The notes below the pieces were generated by a model that ran no database searches, was not told where the DNA came from, and saw nothing but the letters and a program-made list of their open reading frames with translations. The position numbers were made by a program, and so were the translations under genes. Positions 23,665 through 32,604 of a DNA stretch of 64,000 nt are shown one piece after another (position 1 is the stretch's first letter; the number at the start of each line of letters is the position of its first letter). Origin of the DNA: DAOTWP01 sp034435675 (lineage in GTDB: Bacteria; Chloroflexota; Anaerolineae; Aggregatilineales; Phototrophicaceae). The stretch is from contig DAOTWP010000382.1 of NCBI GenBank assembly GCA_034435675.1, positions 1-64,000 of the forward strand, in the 5' to 3' direction.

Positions 23665-24441
23665 TCAGACTTCGACCAGCCGCACGCCCTGAATCAGCGT
23701 TTTGTCGAAGCCGTCCAGTCCCAGCCCGGCAGCCTGTCGCCGTTCCAGTTCGGCGCGCACCTGCGTGCTGTCTGCGCGCAGTTTCGCTACGTCTACCCCC
23801 TGGCAGGTGTCCGGCAGCACGGCAAGCCACTGCACGCTGCGTTGCAGCATCTTGAGGGCACCGCGCAGGTTGCCACGCTCAATCTGGTAGTATGCCACCC
23901 CAACCTGCAAAATCGCCCGGTACAGGTCACGCACGGGACCTTCGGTTTCGACCCACTGCGCTTCGAACAGGTCATGCTGTTGGTAGTATTCGCCCGCGTT
24001 AAAGCGCGCAACACCTTCACGCGCACGCGGCGGCAGTGCTTGCGCACACTCGCAGTCCAACTGTTCCAGATAGGCGGCGTCCGGCACGCGGGCAACATCT
24101 GTCAGCAGCGTTGGCAGCTCACTGCGCAGGGCATCCGGCGACAGCACCAGATCAGCACCGGCGCGCAGTCCGGCGGCATGCTGGGCGGCGTCCGCCGTGA
24201 GCAGCACAATGGGGATGCGGCGTGTCGCCGGGCTGGTTTTGGGTGTCGTCGTCCAGAAGCGCCACTCGGCAGCGCCGCCGTCTACGATGATCAGCGCCGG
24301 GCGCGCTGCGGTCAGCCGGGCGATATAACGGGTTGGGTCGTCAAACACGAGCAGTTGGTACTGCACAGGCAGCAGATCGGCTAGCAGGGCGGCAGCGCCA
24401 ACCGCCTGCCCGCTGCCGGTAAAAACAATCGGTATTGTCAA
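23665..24441 (-). CDS. Receiver-like domain fused to DUF309
   Basis: 258 residues starting at a TTG with SD GGGGAGG 6 bases upstream; no ATG fits. Residues 1-130 resemble a response-regulator receiver (IPIVFTGSG, ALIIVDGGAAEW, PIVLLTADAAQHAAGLRAGADL), but the usual phospho-Asp neighbourhood is altered, so it may be a pseudo-receiver. Residues about 140-230 are a clear DUF309 domain (ARFNAGEYYQQHDLFEAQW, then RDLYRAILQVGVAYYQIERG). DUF309 function is unknown. It ends 12 bases from the convergent polyferredoxin gene and follows the GNAT gene by 27 bases, so it is probably in that operon. Confidence 0.83.
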   Translation of the reverse strand: MTIPIVFTGSGQAVGAAALLADLLPVQYQLLVFDDPTRYIARLTAARPALIIVDGGAAEWRFWTTTPKTSPATRRIPIVLLTADAAQHAAGLRAGADLVLSPDALRSELPTLLTDVARVPDAAYLEQLDCECAQALPPRAREGVARFNAGEYYQQHDLFEAQWVETEGPVRDLYRAILQVGVAYYQIERGNLRGALKMLQRSVQWLAVLPDTCQGVDVAKLRADSTQVRAELERRQAAGLGLDGFDKTLIQGVRLVEV

Positions 24442-24468
24442 GCAATCCTCCCCAACACTGCGGCGCGG

Positions 24469-25590
24469 CTACCCGCTATCAGCCTGCTGCGTGACGCGCT
24501 CAAGCAAAGCTGTCCATGCCGAATCAGCCTTTAAGGGTTCGAGCGCTGCGCTTTGCGCCAGTGCGCTGTGGTCACCAAAGCCTCGGTCAACTGCCTGATG
24601 CAGCCACTGCCACGCCGCCGGATAATCTCCCAACCGCGCAAACATGCATGCTGCATAGAACGGAATGTAGTGCCCCCAGTCCGGTTGTTCGGCAGCGCCG
24701 GCAGCACGGACAAAGAGATCAGCCGCAGCGGCATAATTACCCTGCGCCAATTGCAGATGACCTGCCTCTGCCCAGTGTACGGCTGCACTGCGAAAAGCGG
24801 CATGGCAAAAGTATTCGCGTTCCAGCACAAAGCCCACCTTCAACGCTGTGTGCCTTGATCCCGCGTTGTCGGCATTGCAGTGCCAGCCGACCAGACGAAA
24901 ACCCTGTGCCAGGGCGTGCGCTGCCGCCGCTGCCGCCGTAACCGCCGCCAACCCGCGCCGCCGATAGGCAGGGTCTGTCTGGATGCCGATTTCGCAGGCT
25001 TCAGCGCCAATGCAGTCACAGAGTGACCAGCTCACAACCTTATGCGCTGTCTGGTCTTCGGTTACCATGCCGAAGCCATGTTGCAGAAATGCCGCTGTGG
25101 ATTCCCAATTGCCCTGCATCCAGTCGTGTAGATGCTCAGGTATTATCAGCGCTGGTCGGCTGAGCAGGGTAGACGAAACTGGCTGAACGCTGAAGGCTGC
25201 CGGAACAAAGGCGCGCCAGTCCAGCGCTACCGCTGTACAGACATAGTGCTGCCGCGCGAAATGCAGCGGGGGCAAAGGCAGCAGCTCGGTCAAATGCCTT
25301 TCCCATACTGCGCTGCATTGCAGCCAGATGATCTCAAAATCGTGCTTAACCATCAGGTCAGCAATTAAGGTTTTGAGCGCGCTCACCTGCTGCGGCGTAG
25401 GGACTTTACCTGCGAGATACGTGCCTTCCGGGCTGGTCAGCAGCACAACCTGGGGGTCAACCGGGTTATCCACATAGACAGCGCCGGGGTTGAAGCTGTT
25501 CAGCACGCCATCAATCGACACATTGTATTCCCGCAGGTCATCCAGCAGCGGGCGTGCTCGCACATAATCTTGCTCGCTTAGTTTTTGCAT
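24469..25590 (-). CDS. GNAT family N-acetyltransferase with C-terminal TPR-like region
   Basis: 373 residues from the ATG at MQKLSEQDY; the frame runs 37 codons further back over a likely promoter. Residues about 130-250 fit a GNAT fold, with the acetyl-CoA-binding loop DPAYRRRGLAAVTAAAAAAHAL and the final strand LVGWHCNADNAGSRHTALKVGF. Residues about 265-370 look like helical repeats (AGHLQLAQGNYAAAADLFVRAA, DYPAAWQWLHQAVD). The fusion suggests acetylation of a partner held by the repeats; substrate unknown. The N-terminal 120 residues are a separate unrecognised domain. Confidence 0.78.
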   Translation of the reverse strand: MQKLSEQDYVRARPLLDDLREYNVSIDGVLNSFNPGAVYVDNPVDPQVVLLTSPEGTYLAGKVPTPQQVSALKTLIADLMVKHDFEIIWLQCSAVWERHLTELLPLPPLHFARQHYVCTAVALDWRAFVPAAFSVQPVSSTLLSRPALIIPEHLHDWMQGNWESTAAFLQHGFGMVTEDQTAHKVVSWSLCDCIGAEACEIGIQTDPAYRRRGLAAVTAAAAAAHALAQGFRLVGWHCNADNAGSRHTALKVGFVLEREYFCHAAFRSAAVHWAEAGHLQLAQGNYAAAADLFVRAAGAAEQPDWGHYIPFYAACMFARLGDYPAAWQWLHQAVDRGFGDHSALAQSAALEPLKADSAWTALLERVTQQADSG

Positions 25591-25746
25591 CGCTGCCAGC
25601 AATCTGCTGCCTTTCAGAATATACGAAAGTGTACATTTCCAGAGCGTTCCTGCATCATCCAGCCCTGCCGCCGCTCGACCAAACAAGTTCGGCAGAAGCA
25701 TTGGTCATACAGCCTGTTCACAGGGGTCTTTCATCTCGATGACTGC

Positions 25747-26889
25747 TCAGCGTTCCTGATAGACCGTCGCGGCGCTGCTGGCGTCTTCGCTGGCAAAAGC
25801 GTAATACATGCCCGGCGCTGCGGGGTCGCCCAGCAAATCGGCTGTGGCAACCTGCCCGATGAACAGCATCGGCTTGCCGCTGTAAGGCTCGGCAGGATAC
25901 AGCGCGCCGTCCAGCCAGGCTGGATACCCGCCAATCTGACTGACACCCAGCAGCACCTGTTCGTCGCGCTGCGCCAGGGTTTCCAGAATGCCGGGGCGCT
26001 GAATCCCGACCACCAGGCGGTCCGGCGGGAAAGACAGTGCCTCCTGCACGCTGCCGCCCGGCTTGTTGGCGCGGGCATTCCAGCGCACGCCGCCGCGCAG
26101 ATCAACATCGGTGTAGATGGGCATGTCGCGGATGTCGTGCAGGCAGGTGACGATGCGCAGGCGCTCACCAGGCAGCCCCATAAAAACCGGATGGTGACTG
26201 CTGAGCGCGAAGTCAAACAGTGTCAGCAGGGCATCACCGCAGGAGGGGCAGGTTTCGCCATAGGGCACTGCCACACGCACGGGCGAGTCTGGCGGCGCAT
26301 CGGCGCCGTCCGGCAGGCGCTGAAGCTCAAAACTCTGCGGATAAACCAGGTTGCGGCGTTCGCCATCTTTGGTCAGGTGCCAGCCCGCCTCACGCGGGAC
26401 TTCATGCGGAGGGATCGCCAGCAGCGAACGCCAGCGCGGGGGCATCAGCCACCACTGGTAAAACTGCGCCTGCACTGCCTTGTCGCCAATCCACGCCAGC
26501 GCGGTCAGCATCGCCATGAGGGCGTCCGCCTTCATGCTGTTCATGTCGCTGTCCATGCGCTGCACACGGCGCAGCAGCAAGTCACGCGCGGTTTCGTCCG
26601 CCCGGTAGTATACGAACGGCGCATCGAGAAAATCGCGCTCGACCAACTGTGCGTGCAGCCCGTTGAGCGCGCCCGGTACAAAAGCCGCCAGATAGCGCAG
26701 CAGCAGCCCCGCCAGATGCGCTTCGCCTGCATCCAGCCGTGCCAGCGCTTGCCGCGCCAGCGCGTGTCCTTCCTGGGGGGTTAACATGCGGTAAGTATCC
26801 GCTGTGCGGATTGTCTGTGCCTGCGCTTCGCCGTAAGTGGCATCGGCGCTGGTTTGGTGCAGGGCAATCAGGGTTTCTAAGGTTGCCAT
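25747..26889 (-). CDS. Uncharacterised protein with DUF1963-like C-terminal half
   Basis: 380 residues. The N-terminal 130 residues are helical. A middle part carries a CPSCG pair. The last 80 residues read LLGVSQIGGYPAWLDGALYPAE and KPMLFIGQVATADLLGD, which resemble the YwqG/DUF1963 pattern of a glycine-proline strand followed by an FIGQ strand. No catalytic residues can be named. Cytoplasmic. It follows the 70-residue gene by 13 bases and precedes the GNAT gene, so the four minus-strand genes from 27115 to 23665 may be one transcript. Confidence 0.65.
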   Translation of the reverse strand: MATLETLIALHQTSADATYGEAQAQTIRTADTYRMLTPQEGHALARQALARLDAGEAHLAGLLLRYLAAFVPGALNGLHAQLVERDFLDAPFVYYRADETARDLLLRRVQRMDSDMNSMKADALMAMLTALAWIGDKAVQAQFYQWWLMPPRWRSLLAIPPHEVPREAGWHLTKDGERRNLVYPQSFELQRLPDGADAPPDSPVRVAVPYGETCPSCGDALLTLFDFALSSHHPVFMGLPGERLRIVTCLHDIRDMPIYTDVDLRGGVRWNARANKPGGSVQEALSFPPDRLVVGIQRPGILETLAQRDEQVLLGVSQIGGYPAWLDGALYPAEPYSGKPMLFIGQVATADLLGDPAAPGMYYAFASEDASSAATVYQER

Positions 26890-26902
26890 AATGTATTTAA
26901 CC

Positions 26903-27115
26903 TTATTTACTGCTCAACAAAGAAATCACCCACCCGGAACCGCTTTCACCAAGCACGTGTTCCCCTGACGAGTCGGCGGGGAAACGGTCTTTGATTGAAT
27001 CAAAATAGTCGTGGGGAACTACAATGCGGATGTCCACAACCTCGCTCTGAATCTCATATTGCGCCAGCAGCGCCATAAACCTGCTGCCGAATTCCCGCAG
27101 TTTGTTACGATCCAT
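26903..27115 (-). CDS. Small hypothetical protein, 70 residues
   Basis: Starts MDRNKLREFGSRFMALLAQY; the frame extends 50 codons further, but that part overlaps the divergent promoter region of 27268 and is unlike a protein. The sequence EVVDIRIVVPHDYFDSIKDRFP followed by GSGWVISLL suggests a small alpha/beta fold. No SD of quality is visible (AAGG next to ATG), which lowers confidence. It lies 13 bases upstream of the DUF1963-like gene. Function unknown. Confidence 0.5.
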   Translation of the reverse strand: MDRNKLREFGSRFMALLAQYEIQSEVVDIRIVVPHDYFDSIKDRFPADSSGEHVLGESGSGWVISLLSSK

Positions 27116-27267
27116 CCTTGGCGCCCCCAGCACACATACTCGCCGCGCAGTCTTTAGCGCTATTGTAACAGGCTTCTCAAGCGGATTGCCAATTGGGGCA
27201 GGGGCAGCATGTTGGTAGAATGAACCCCACTCAGGTGAAGACTTTGCAGGTAGTGAGGAACGCAATC

Positions 27268-27969
27268 ATGCCCTGGCGCAATGCCACACAATTACATATC
27301 TTTGTCCCGACTGACCACCCCTATGGCTATGACAACTGGGTAGAGCAGCTGCTCGGCAGTGTGCTGCGCCCGCTGTTCGATGACTATGGCGAGGCGCTGC
27401 TGTGGGTCTTTTTGACGCGGCATATCACAGCACGCGGCATGGGCGACGATGTGCCGGAACGGTATTTTCATGGCGGCATGTGCCGTTATGTGACGCTGCG
27501 CATAAGTGTCGCGGAAGATCAACGTGTGGAAATTATGGGCTTGCTGACCATGCTGGCGACGGGGGCGAATTGTTATATCACGATCCCCAAACGTTATGAT
27601 GTGCTGGCGGAACTGGGCAGCAACCGCTTTGTGCGCCCGGAAGCCGACGACACAGCCCGTGCCGCCCGTGCGCACCTGCTGGTGACGCTGCTGGATGCCA
27701 TGACCCGGCTGATGCTCGACACGCTGGTGCAGGATGAGCGCGGCGTGTGGGTGCAGGAACCGAACGATGAACTTGAGCAGAATCCCAAAGGCAGCCTGTT
27801 TGAGTCTGTGCATCATCTGTTCTGTAACGCGACCGGCGTCCCGCTGGATGTGCTGCTCATGCGTGAAGGCAACACCCTGAAGCTGAGTACCTACTGGATG
27901 TCCACCGCATCAAGTACATCCCTGCGTGATGATGACGATTTCAGCGCGCGCCTGTCGCTGGAGTATTAA
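27268..27969 (+). CDS. Hypothetical protein, 233 residues, upstream of an FAD oxidoreductase
   Basis: Starts MPWRNATQLHIFVPTDHPYG with SD GAGGA 9 bases upstream. The first half alternates strands and helices (WVEQLLGSVLRPLFDDYGEALLW, then CRYVTLRISVAEDQRVEIMG); the second half is helical with ESVHHLFCNATGVPLDVLL. It faintly recalls the C-terminal domain of thiopeptide/lantibiotic dehydratase proteins (paired substrate-position motifs), but no diagnostic residue is present. It is 5 bases upstream of the FAD oxidoreductase gene, so the two are almost surely cotranslated. Confidence 0.68.
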   Translation: MPWRNATQLHIFVPTDHPYGYDNWVEQLLGSVLRPLFDDYGEALLWVFLTRHITARGMGDDVPERYFHGGMCRYVTLRISVAEDQRVEIMGLLTMLATGANCYITIPKRYDVLAELGSNRFVRPEADDTARAARAHLLVTLLDAMTRLMLDTLVQDERGVWVQEPNDELEQNPKGSLFESVHHLFCNATGVPLDVLLMREGNTLKLSTYWMSTASSTSLRDDDDFSARLSLEY

Positions 27970-27974
27970 ACGCC

Positions 27975-28964
27975 ATGCCGGAAGTGGTCGTTATTGGCGG
28001 CGGTTTAAGCGGGCTGGCAGCCGCCTGGGAACTAGAAACGCTGCGGATTCCCTATACCCTGATCGAGGTCAAGCCGCGTCTGGGTGGCAGCATCGTCAGT
28101 GCACGGCAGAACAACTATGTGCTGGACGGCGCGGCATTCATGTTCCGCTATCTGCCCGACCAGTGGGCGTTTCTGGCAGAACTAGGGCTGGCGGACGCGC
28201 TGTTCAGCGTTCACGAACAGATGGATGGGCGCGACCAGCGGGCGACCTTTGCCGGGTTTAAGGCGGGCACACAAACACTGATTGACGCACTGGCGCAGCG
28301 ACTGACTGCCCCCCGGCTGATGCGCATGGCAGTGAGCAGTCTGGGCTACCGCAACGGTGAAAACGACGCGCAGGGCTTTGCCATCTGCATGGAAAACGGT
28401 ATGGTGCTGGATGCCCGCGCATTGATCGTTGCTGTGCCCGCGCGTTATGCGGAGCGCCTGTTTTATACGCTTGAGCCGCAGCTTGGCGCGCTGCTGCTGG
28501 CACACCGCTACGACCATCTGGTGCGCCTGTCACTGGGGTATCCACGCGCTGCGGTGGAACTGCCGCCCTGGCTGCCGGAGGATGTCGCTTTCCCCTTTGC
28601 GCTGTGGACCGATCACCCGGCGCGTGTGCCGGATGGACAGGTACTGCTGCAAATTGGTATACGGGTCAACGCTGCCCATGTACCACCGGAATCGTTGGCA
28701 GGATCGGTGCTGGCGCGCCTGGGCTGGGAAACGGCACTGGTGCAGCGAGTTCATACCTGGTCTGAAGCCGACTCGCTCAGCGCCCACGAGGACGGTTTTG
28801 AAGACTGGCTGGCGCAGGTGCGCGCGCTGCTGCCGCCGGGAATCGCGCTGGTGGGCAGCGATTACCTGCGCCATACCCGCCCGGATGACCCCGCGCTGCC
28901 AGGGCGCGTGGCAGGGGGCAGGGCGGCGGCACAGCAGATCGCGGGGTATCTGGCAGGCAGGTAA
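27975..28964 (+). CDS. Short FAD-dependent oxidoreductase (protoporphyrinogen oxidase-like)
   Basis: 329 residues. The N-terminal FAD-binding Rossmann motif VVIGGGLSGLAAAWELE is followed by LIEVKPRLGGSI, and the C-terminal IALVGSDYLRHTRPDDPALPGRVAGG supplies the family's distal FAD contact. Compared with protoporphyrinogen oxidases and amine oxidases (about 450 residues) it lacks roughly 120 residues of the substrate domain, without any frameshift. Substrate unknown. It is tightly coupled to the preceding 233-residue gene, which may supply the missing part. Confidence 0.82.
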   Translation: MPEVVVIGGGLSGLAAAWELETLRIPYTLIEVKPRLGGSIVSARQNNYVLDGAAFMFRYLPDQWAFLAELGLADALFSVHEQMDGRDQRATFAGFKAGTQTLIDALAQRLTAPRLMRMAVSSLGYRNGENDAQGFAICMENGMVLDARALIVAVPARYAERLFYTLEPQLGALLLAHRYDHLVRLSLGYPRAAVELPPWLPEDVAFPFALWTDHPARVPDGQVLLQIGIRVNAAHVPPESLAGSVLARLGWETALVQRVHTWSEADSLSAHEDGFEDWLAQVRALLPPGIALVGSDYLRHTRPDDPALPGRVAGGRAAAQQIAGYLAGR

Positions 28965-28998
28965 ACCCCGGCCACGTCAGACGAGCATGACGCCGCTT

Positions 28999-29484
28999 TC
29001 AGGTGCTTTGCAGCGTATCCAGCAGCAAACGCAGCGCTGCCTGCACGCTGGCGGCTTTGTTCGCAGCCCGCTCACCTGTCCAGAGATAGCGCTGCACCAC
29101 CAGCTTTTCTGCTGTCGCCAATCCAATATACGTCAGTCCAACGGGTTTTTCGGGCGTGCCGCCGCCCGGTCCGGCGATCCCAGTAATGCTCAGGGCGACA
29201 TCGGCGCCAAACAACCGCCGCGCACCGGACGCCATTTCGCCTGCGGTCTGTTCGCTGACTGCGCCATAAGCATTGAGCGTCTGTTCCTGCACGCCGAGCA
29301 GCGCGTGTTTGACGGCGTTGCTGTACGCCACCACGCCGCCCAGCACATAGGCGGAACTGCCGGAAACGTCCGTCAGGTGGCTGAGCAGCAGCCCGCCCGT
29401 GCAGCTTTCCGCTGCGCAGAGTGTCATGCTGTGCGCCAGCAGCAGTGCGCCTGCCTGTACCTCCAGCGGTTGAGAAGCATTCAT
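28999..29484 (-). CDS. CinA C-terminal domain protein (nicotinamide-nucleotide amidase-like)
   Basis: 161 residues starting MNASQPLEV with SD AGGAGC; upstream codons in frame overlap promoter sequence. Motifs of the PncC/CinA-C family are present: LCAAESCTGGLLLSHLTDVSG, YVLGGVVAYSNAVK, AYGAVSEQTAGEMA and ITGIAGPGGGTPEKPVGLTY. The enzyme deamidates nicotinamide mononucleotide to nicotinate mononucleotide in NAD salvage. It is the stand-alone (YgaD-like) form, without the CinA N-terminal COG1058 domain. Confidence 0.92.
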   Translation of the reverse strand: MNASQPLEVQAGALLLAHSMTLCAAESCTGGLLLSHLTDVSGSSAYVLGGVVAYSNAVKHALLGVQEQTLNAYGAVSEQTAGEMASGARRLFGADVALSITGIAGPGGGTPEKPVGLTYIGLATAEKLVVQRYLWTGERAANKAASVQAALRLLLDTLQST

Positions 29485-29544
29485 TCGTCCGTTGCTCCTG
29501 AGACAAATTACCCATGGGGCAGCACGCAAAATTGGGCATTTCTC

Positions 29545-29575
29545 TTGTGCGACGTGCGCCACTTGTCGCTATAAT
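29545..29575 (+). promoter_or_regulatory. Probable promoter of the LysM lipoprotein gene
   Basis: TATAAT (29570-29575) is a perfect -10; TTGTGC (29545-29550) is a weak -35 at 19-base spacing. The start codon lies 120 bases downstream. Confidence 0.45.
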
Positions 29576-29695
29576 CAAAGTCATCCAATCATACCAGATC
29601 AGCGCGTCAAACTCATCCTGCCTGGCAGTGCCACGCGGACAGGGTATCCGGGGCAGCGGGCTGGTCAACCTGCGAAGGAGAGGCGTGCGGCGTCA

Positions 29696-30697
29696 ATGTA
29701 CTGGGGCTGGCGTCCGTGGATTGCATGTGTGTTCATGAGCGTCCTGATTGCAGGATGCACCACCAGCAGCGAATCTGCGCCTACCCCAGCCCCCACCGAC
29801 TACCCACCGGTTACGCTCACACAGCGCCCACCACGCAGTTATGCGCCAATAGCTCCTACCCCATCGCGCCAGTTTGATCTGCCGTACATTATGCAGGAAA
29901 TGCTGACCCCCACGACTCCACTGACAACCTACACGGTTCAACCGGGCGACACGCTTTCCGAAATCGCCCTGCGGTTCGGGATTGATCTGGATACGCTGCA
30001 ATTCGTCAACGGGGGCATTGACCCAATCGGGCTTCAGGCAGGGCAGATCCTGTTAATCCCCCCACCAGGCGTCACGCTAGATACACTGGTCGTCCACAGC
30101 ACCCCCACACCATTAGCACTGATTGTGCAAATGCCTACCTGCTATGACGCGGATACCGAGGTCGTGCTATGTCTGGGCAGCGTCGAGAATCCCTACCCCG
30201 TGCCAGTGGAGCGCGTGGTGATTAGTGCCCAGTTTCAGGATGCCCAGCAGCGTATCATGCAGGAGGTGTGGGTGGATGTGGAGCAGCAGGTGATTCCGGT
30301 GGGAGGCAGCGCCCCTTATGGCATCCGTTTCGAGGGTGACTGGAGTGAGGTGGCGGGAATGGCACTGCTGCTGCGTGCCGCCGATGCCGCACCTGCCTAC
30401 CAGCAGCGCTATGTCCGGTTGGAAGTCAGCGAAGATGCTGGTCAGCAACAGGAACAGCAGTATATTGTTTCGCTGCGTGTGGCGAATGCCGGACCGCGTT
30501 CTGCCGCGCCGCCGCGTGTGACGGTAACGGTGCGCGATGCTGAGGGACACGTGGTGGGGTATCGCACGGTGCAGTCCACGGCACTACTGCCTGCCGGAGA
30601 AGCGCTGGCGCTGCGCATCGTTACCTATACGCAGGCGAGCCACAGCCTGCCTCTGAGCCACACAATTCATGTTGAGGCACTGCTGGCGGCAGAGTAG
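29696..30697 (+). CDS. LysM-domain lipoprotein
   Basis: 333 residues starting MYWGWRPWIACVFMSVL with the lipobox LIAGC (Cys at about 21). A Pro/Thr-rich linker leads to one LysM domain (TYTVQPGDTLSEIALRFGID to QILLIP, about residues 80-125), which binds peptidoglycan or related glycans. The remaining 200 residues form two beta-sandwich-like modules with no catalytic motif (QMPTCYDADTEVVLCLG and PPRVTVTVRDAEGHVV). Cell-wall attachment is likely. The SD AAGGAG is 15 bases upstream, longer than ideal, so the exact start is slightly uncertain. Confidence 0.85.
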   Translation: MYWGWRPWIACVFMSVLIAGCTTSSESAPTPAPTDYPPVTLTQRPPRSYAPIAPTPSRQFDLPYIMQEMLTPTTPLTTYTVQPGDTLSEIALRFGIDLDTLQFVNGGIDPIGLQAGQILLIPPPGVTLDTLVVHSTPTPLALIVQMPTCYDADTEVVLCLGSVENPYPVPVERVVISAQFQDAQQRIMQEVWVDVEQQVIPVGGSAPYGIRFEGDWSEVAGMALLLRAADAAPAYQQRYVRLEVSEDAGQQQEQQYIVSLRVANAGPRSAAPPRVTVTVRDAEGHVVGYRTVQSTALLPAGEALALRIVTYTQASHSLPLSHTIHVEALLAAE

Positions 30698-30759
30698 GAC
30701 GAGACACCACGTATGCCTCGCCCGGTATCCTGTGCTAAGCCACCAGCCACATGAAGTCT

Positions 30760-30779
30760 ACCACGCCTGTTCGCGTGGT
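30760..30779 (+). terminator. Hairpin after the LysM lipoprotein gene
   Basis: ACCACGC (30760-30766) pairs with GCGTGGT (30773-30779) over a 6-base loop, 62 bases past the stop. TTGTGCC follows, so the U-tract is weak. Confidence 0.45.
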
Positions 30780-30829
30780 TGTGCCAGGGTTGGCTGCCTC
30801 AAAATGCGCCTGTGCAGCGCTCGCGTTAC

Positions 30830-30848
30830 ACGGGCGAATTGCGCCCGT
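30830..30848 (-). terminator. Hairpin after pyrH
   Basis: ACGGGCG (30830-30836) and CGCCCGT (30842-30848) form a perfect 7-bp stem with a 5-base loop, beginning 5 bases after the pyrH stop on the minus strand. No U-tract is evident. Confidence 0.5.
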
Positions 30849-30852
30849 TGGC

Positions 30853-31575
30853 TTAGCTGATCAGCGTGCCGACGGTCACATCCCCCTGCACGGCGCGCAG
30901 CAGTGCCGTGTCCGCCCAGAAGTCCAGCACCAGAATTGGCATGCTGTTTTCCTGACAGAGCGTGAAAGCAGTCATATCCATGACCTCAAGATGCTGGTCA
31001 AGCACCTGCTTGTAGGTCAGCCGCTCATAGCGCGTTGCTGCCGGGTCCTTCTTGGGATCGGCAGAATAGACGCCGTTGACCTTGGTTGCCTTTATCACAA
31101 TGTCGGCGTTAATTTCGGTAGCGCGCAGTGCCGCCGCCGTATCGGTGGTGAAATAGGGATTACCAGTGCCCCCGGCGATAATCACCACCCGCCCTTTTTC
31201 CATGTGGCGGATTGCCCGCAGGCGAATGTACGGTTCGGCGACAGAGTTCATCTGCACCGCTGTCTGCACCCGGGTGGGCACTTCCAGGCGCTGTAAGGCG
31301 TCCTGCAGCGCCAATCCATTCATGACGGTGGCAATCATCCCCATGTGGTCGGCAGTGGATTGATCCATGCCCCGGCTGACGCCGATGCTGCCACGCCACA
31401 GGTTGCCGCCGCCGATGACCACAGCGACCTGAATATTGAGGTCATAAATCTGCTTGATCTTGCTGGCGATGTCTTCTACCCGGTCCGGGTCAATGCCGAA
31501 CCCCTGTATTCCTGCCAGTGCTTCGCCGCTCAATTTAAGAAGTACCCGTGTGTAGGGGCGCTGTTGATCCTGCAT
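30853..31575 (-). CDS. pyrH: Uridylate (UMP) kinase
   Basis: 240 residues, the usual length, starting MQDQQRPYTRVLLKLSGEAL; a TTG 11 codons upstream is possible but unusual. Phosphorylates UMP to UDP for pyrimidine synthesis. Hallmarks are LLKLSGEAL, VVIGGGNLWRG, GMIATVMNGLAL, AGGTGNPYFTTDTAAALRA and the C-terminal LDFWADTALLRAV. It is a hexameric amino-acid-kinase fold enzyme regulated by GTP and UTP in the family. Here it stands alone rather than in the common tsf-pyrH-frr order. Confidence 0.96.
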   Translation of the reverse strand: MQDQQRPYTRVLLKLSGEALAGIQGFGIDPDRVEDIASKIKQIYDLNIQVAVVIGGGNLWRGSIGVSRGMDQSTADHMGMIATVMNGLALQDALQRLEVPTRVQTAVQMNSVAEPYIRLRAIRHMEKGRVVIIAGGTGNPYFTTDTAAALRATEINADIVIKATKVNGVYSADPKKDPAATRYERLTYKQVLDQHLEVMDMTAFTLCQENSMPILVLDFWADTALLRAVQGDVTVGTLIS

Positions 31576-31694
31576 GCTGAGGTTTTCCTGTATGCTGCTG
31601 CTCACCAATTCAGAAGTTGCCCCTATTGTTGCCCAACATCCGGGATCAGAAAATGCTCAATTTGATGGTTTCTGGCATTCAGCCGCGCCGCTGT

Positions 31695-32447
31695 TTACAT
31701 TGCCGTCAGCCCGCCATCCACCGCCAGCGCCACACCGTTGGTGAATGACGCGGCATCCGAAGCCAGCCAGACGATTGCTGCGGCGATCTCTTCCGGTCTG
31801 CCGAGGCGCTTCATAGGGCTTGCCTGCTGGGTCAGGCGGTCCAGCACTGGGTCGTCGCGAGTGAAATCGCTGACCATCGGCGTATCGGTGTACGAGGGGC
31901 AGATGGCGTTAACGCGAATATTAAATTTGGCGTACTCTACAGCGGCGGTGCGGGTCAGACCAATCACCCCATGTTTGCTGGCGGCATAGGCAGCGGCTTT
32001 CGGTGCGCCACCCAGACCAGCAACAGACGAGATGTTGACGATTGCCCCGCCGCCGCCTGCCAGCAGCACCGGCAGTTCGTATTTCATGCTCAGCCAAACA
32101 CCCTTGAGGTTGATGGCGATAATCTGGTCGAATGCGGTTTCGTCAATTTCGTGCAGGCGGCGCACCATATTGCCAGAAATGCCTGCGTTGTTGATTGCGC
32201 AGTCCAGCCGCCCATAGCCTGCTACAGTGTGCTTCAGCAGTGCCTCAACCTGCTCCGCCTGCGCCACATCACAGTGGACATAGACCGCCCCCCCGCCGAG
32301 CGCATGAATCTGCGCGACAGTTTCTGCCCCACCCTCATCGTTAACATCGCTGATCACCAGCTTTGCGCCCTGCCGGGCAAATGCCAGTGCCGCCATGCGC
32401 CCAATGCCCGAACCTGCTCCCGTGATGAGAACCACTTTGCCTTCCAC
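31695..32447 (-). CDS. SDR family oxidoreductase
   Basis: 250 residues from a GTG that has SD AGGAG 7 bases upstream; the frame extends further but without SD. The cofactor motif TGAGSGIG, NNAGIS, catalytic Ser in NISSV, and YAASK (Tyr and Lys) are complete. Ends with TNGVALAVDGGLTAM, the standard classical SDR end. ISDVNDE after strand 2 carries an acidic Asp, favouring NAD+. Probably oxidises an alcohol or a 3-oxoacyl compound; substrate cannot be assigned. Confidence 0.93.
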   Translation of the reverse strand: MEGKVVLITGAGSGIGRMAALAFARQGAKLVISDVNDEGGAETVAQIHALGGGAVYVHCDVAQAEQVEALLKHTVAGYGRLDCAINNAGISGNMVRRLHEIDETAFDQIIAINLKGVWLSMKYELPVLLAGGGGAIVNISSVAGLGGAPKAAAYAASKHGVIGLTRTAAVEYAKFNIRVNAICPSYTDTPMVSDFTRDDPVLDRLTQQASPMKRLGRPEEIAAAIVWLASDAASFTNGVALAVDGGLTAM

Positions 32448-32604
32448 GCTGCTGCTCCTGATGATGAGTGATTGAACGACGATAACTGTAACGCAAAATG
32501 GCGCGCCAGCAACCCACAGCACGCCAGGTCAGCGACATGTTGAAAGCCTAGCTAAAGGCAGGATGCGCCGGTATCAGCAGTGGTGGCTGACGGCGCAGGT
32601 TGGT

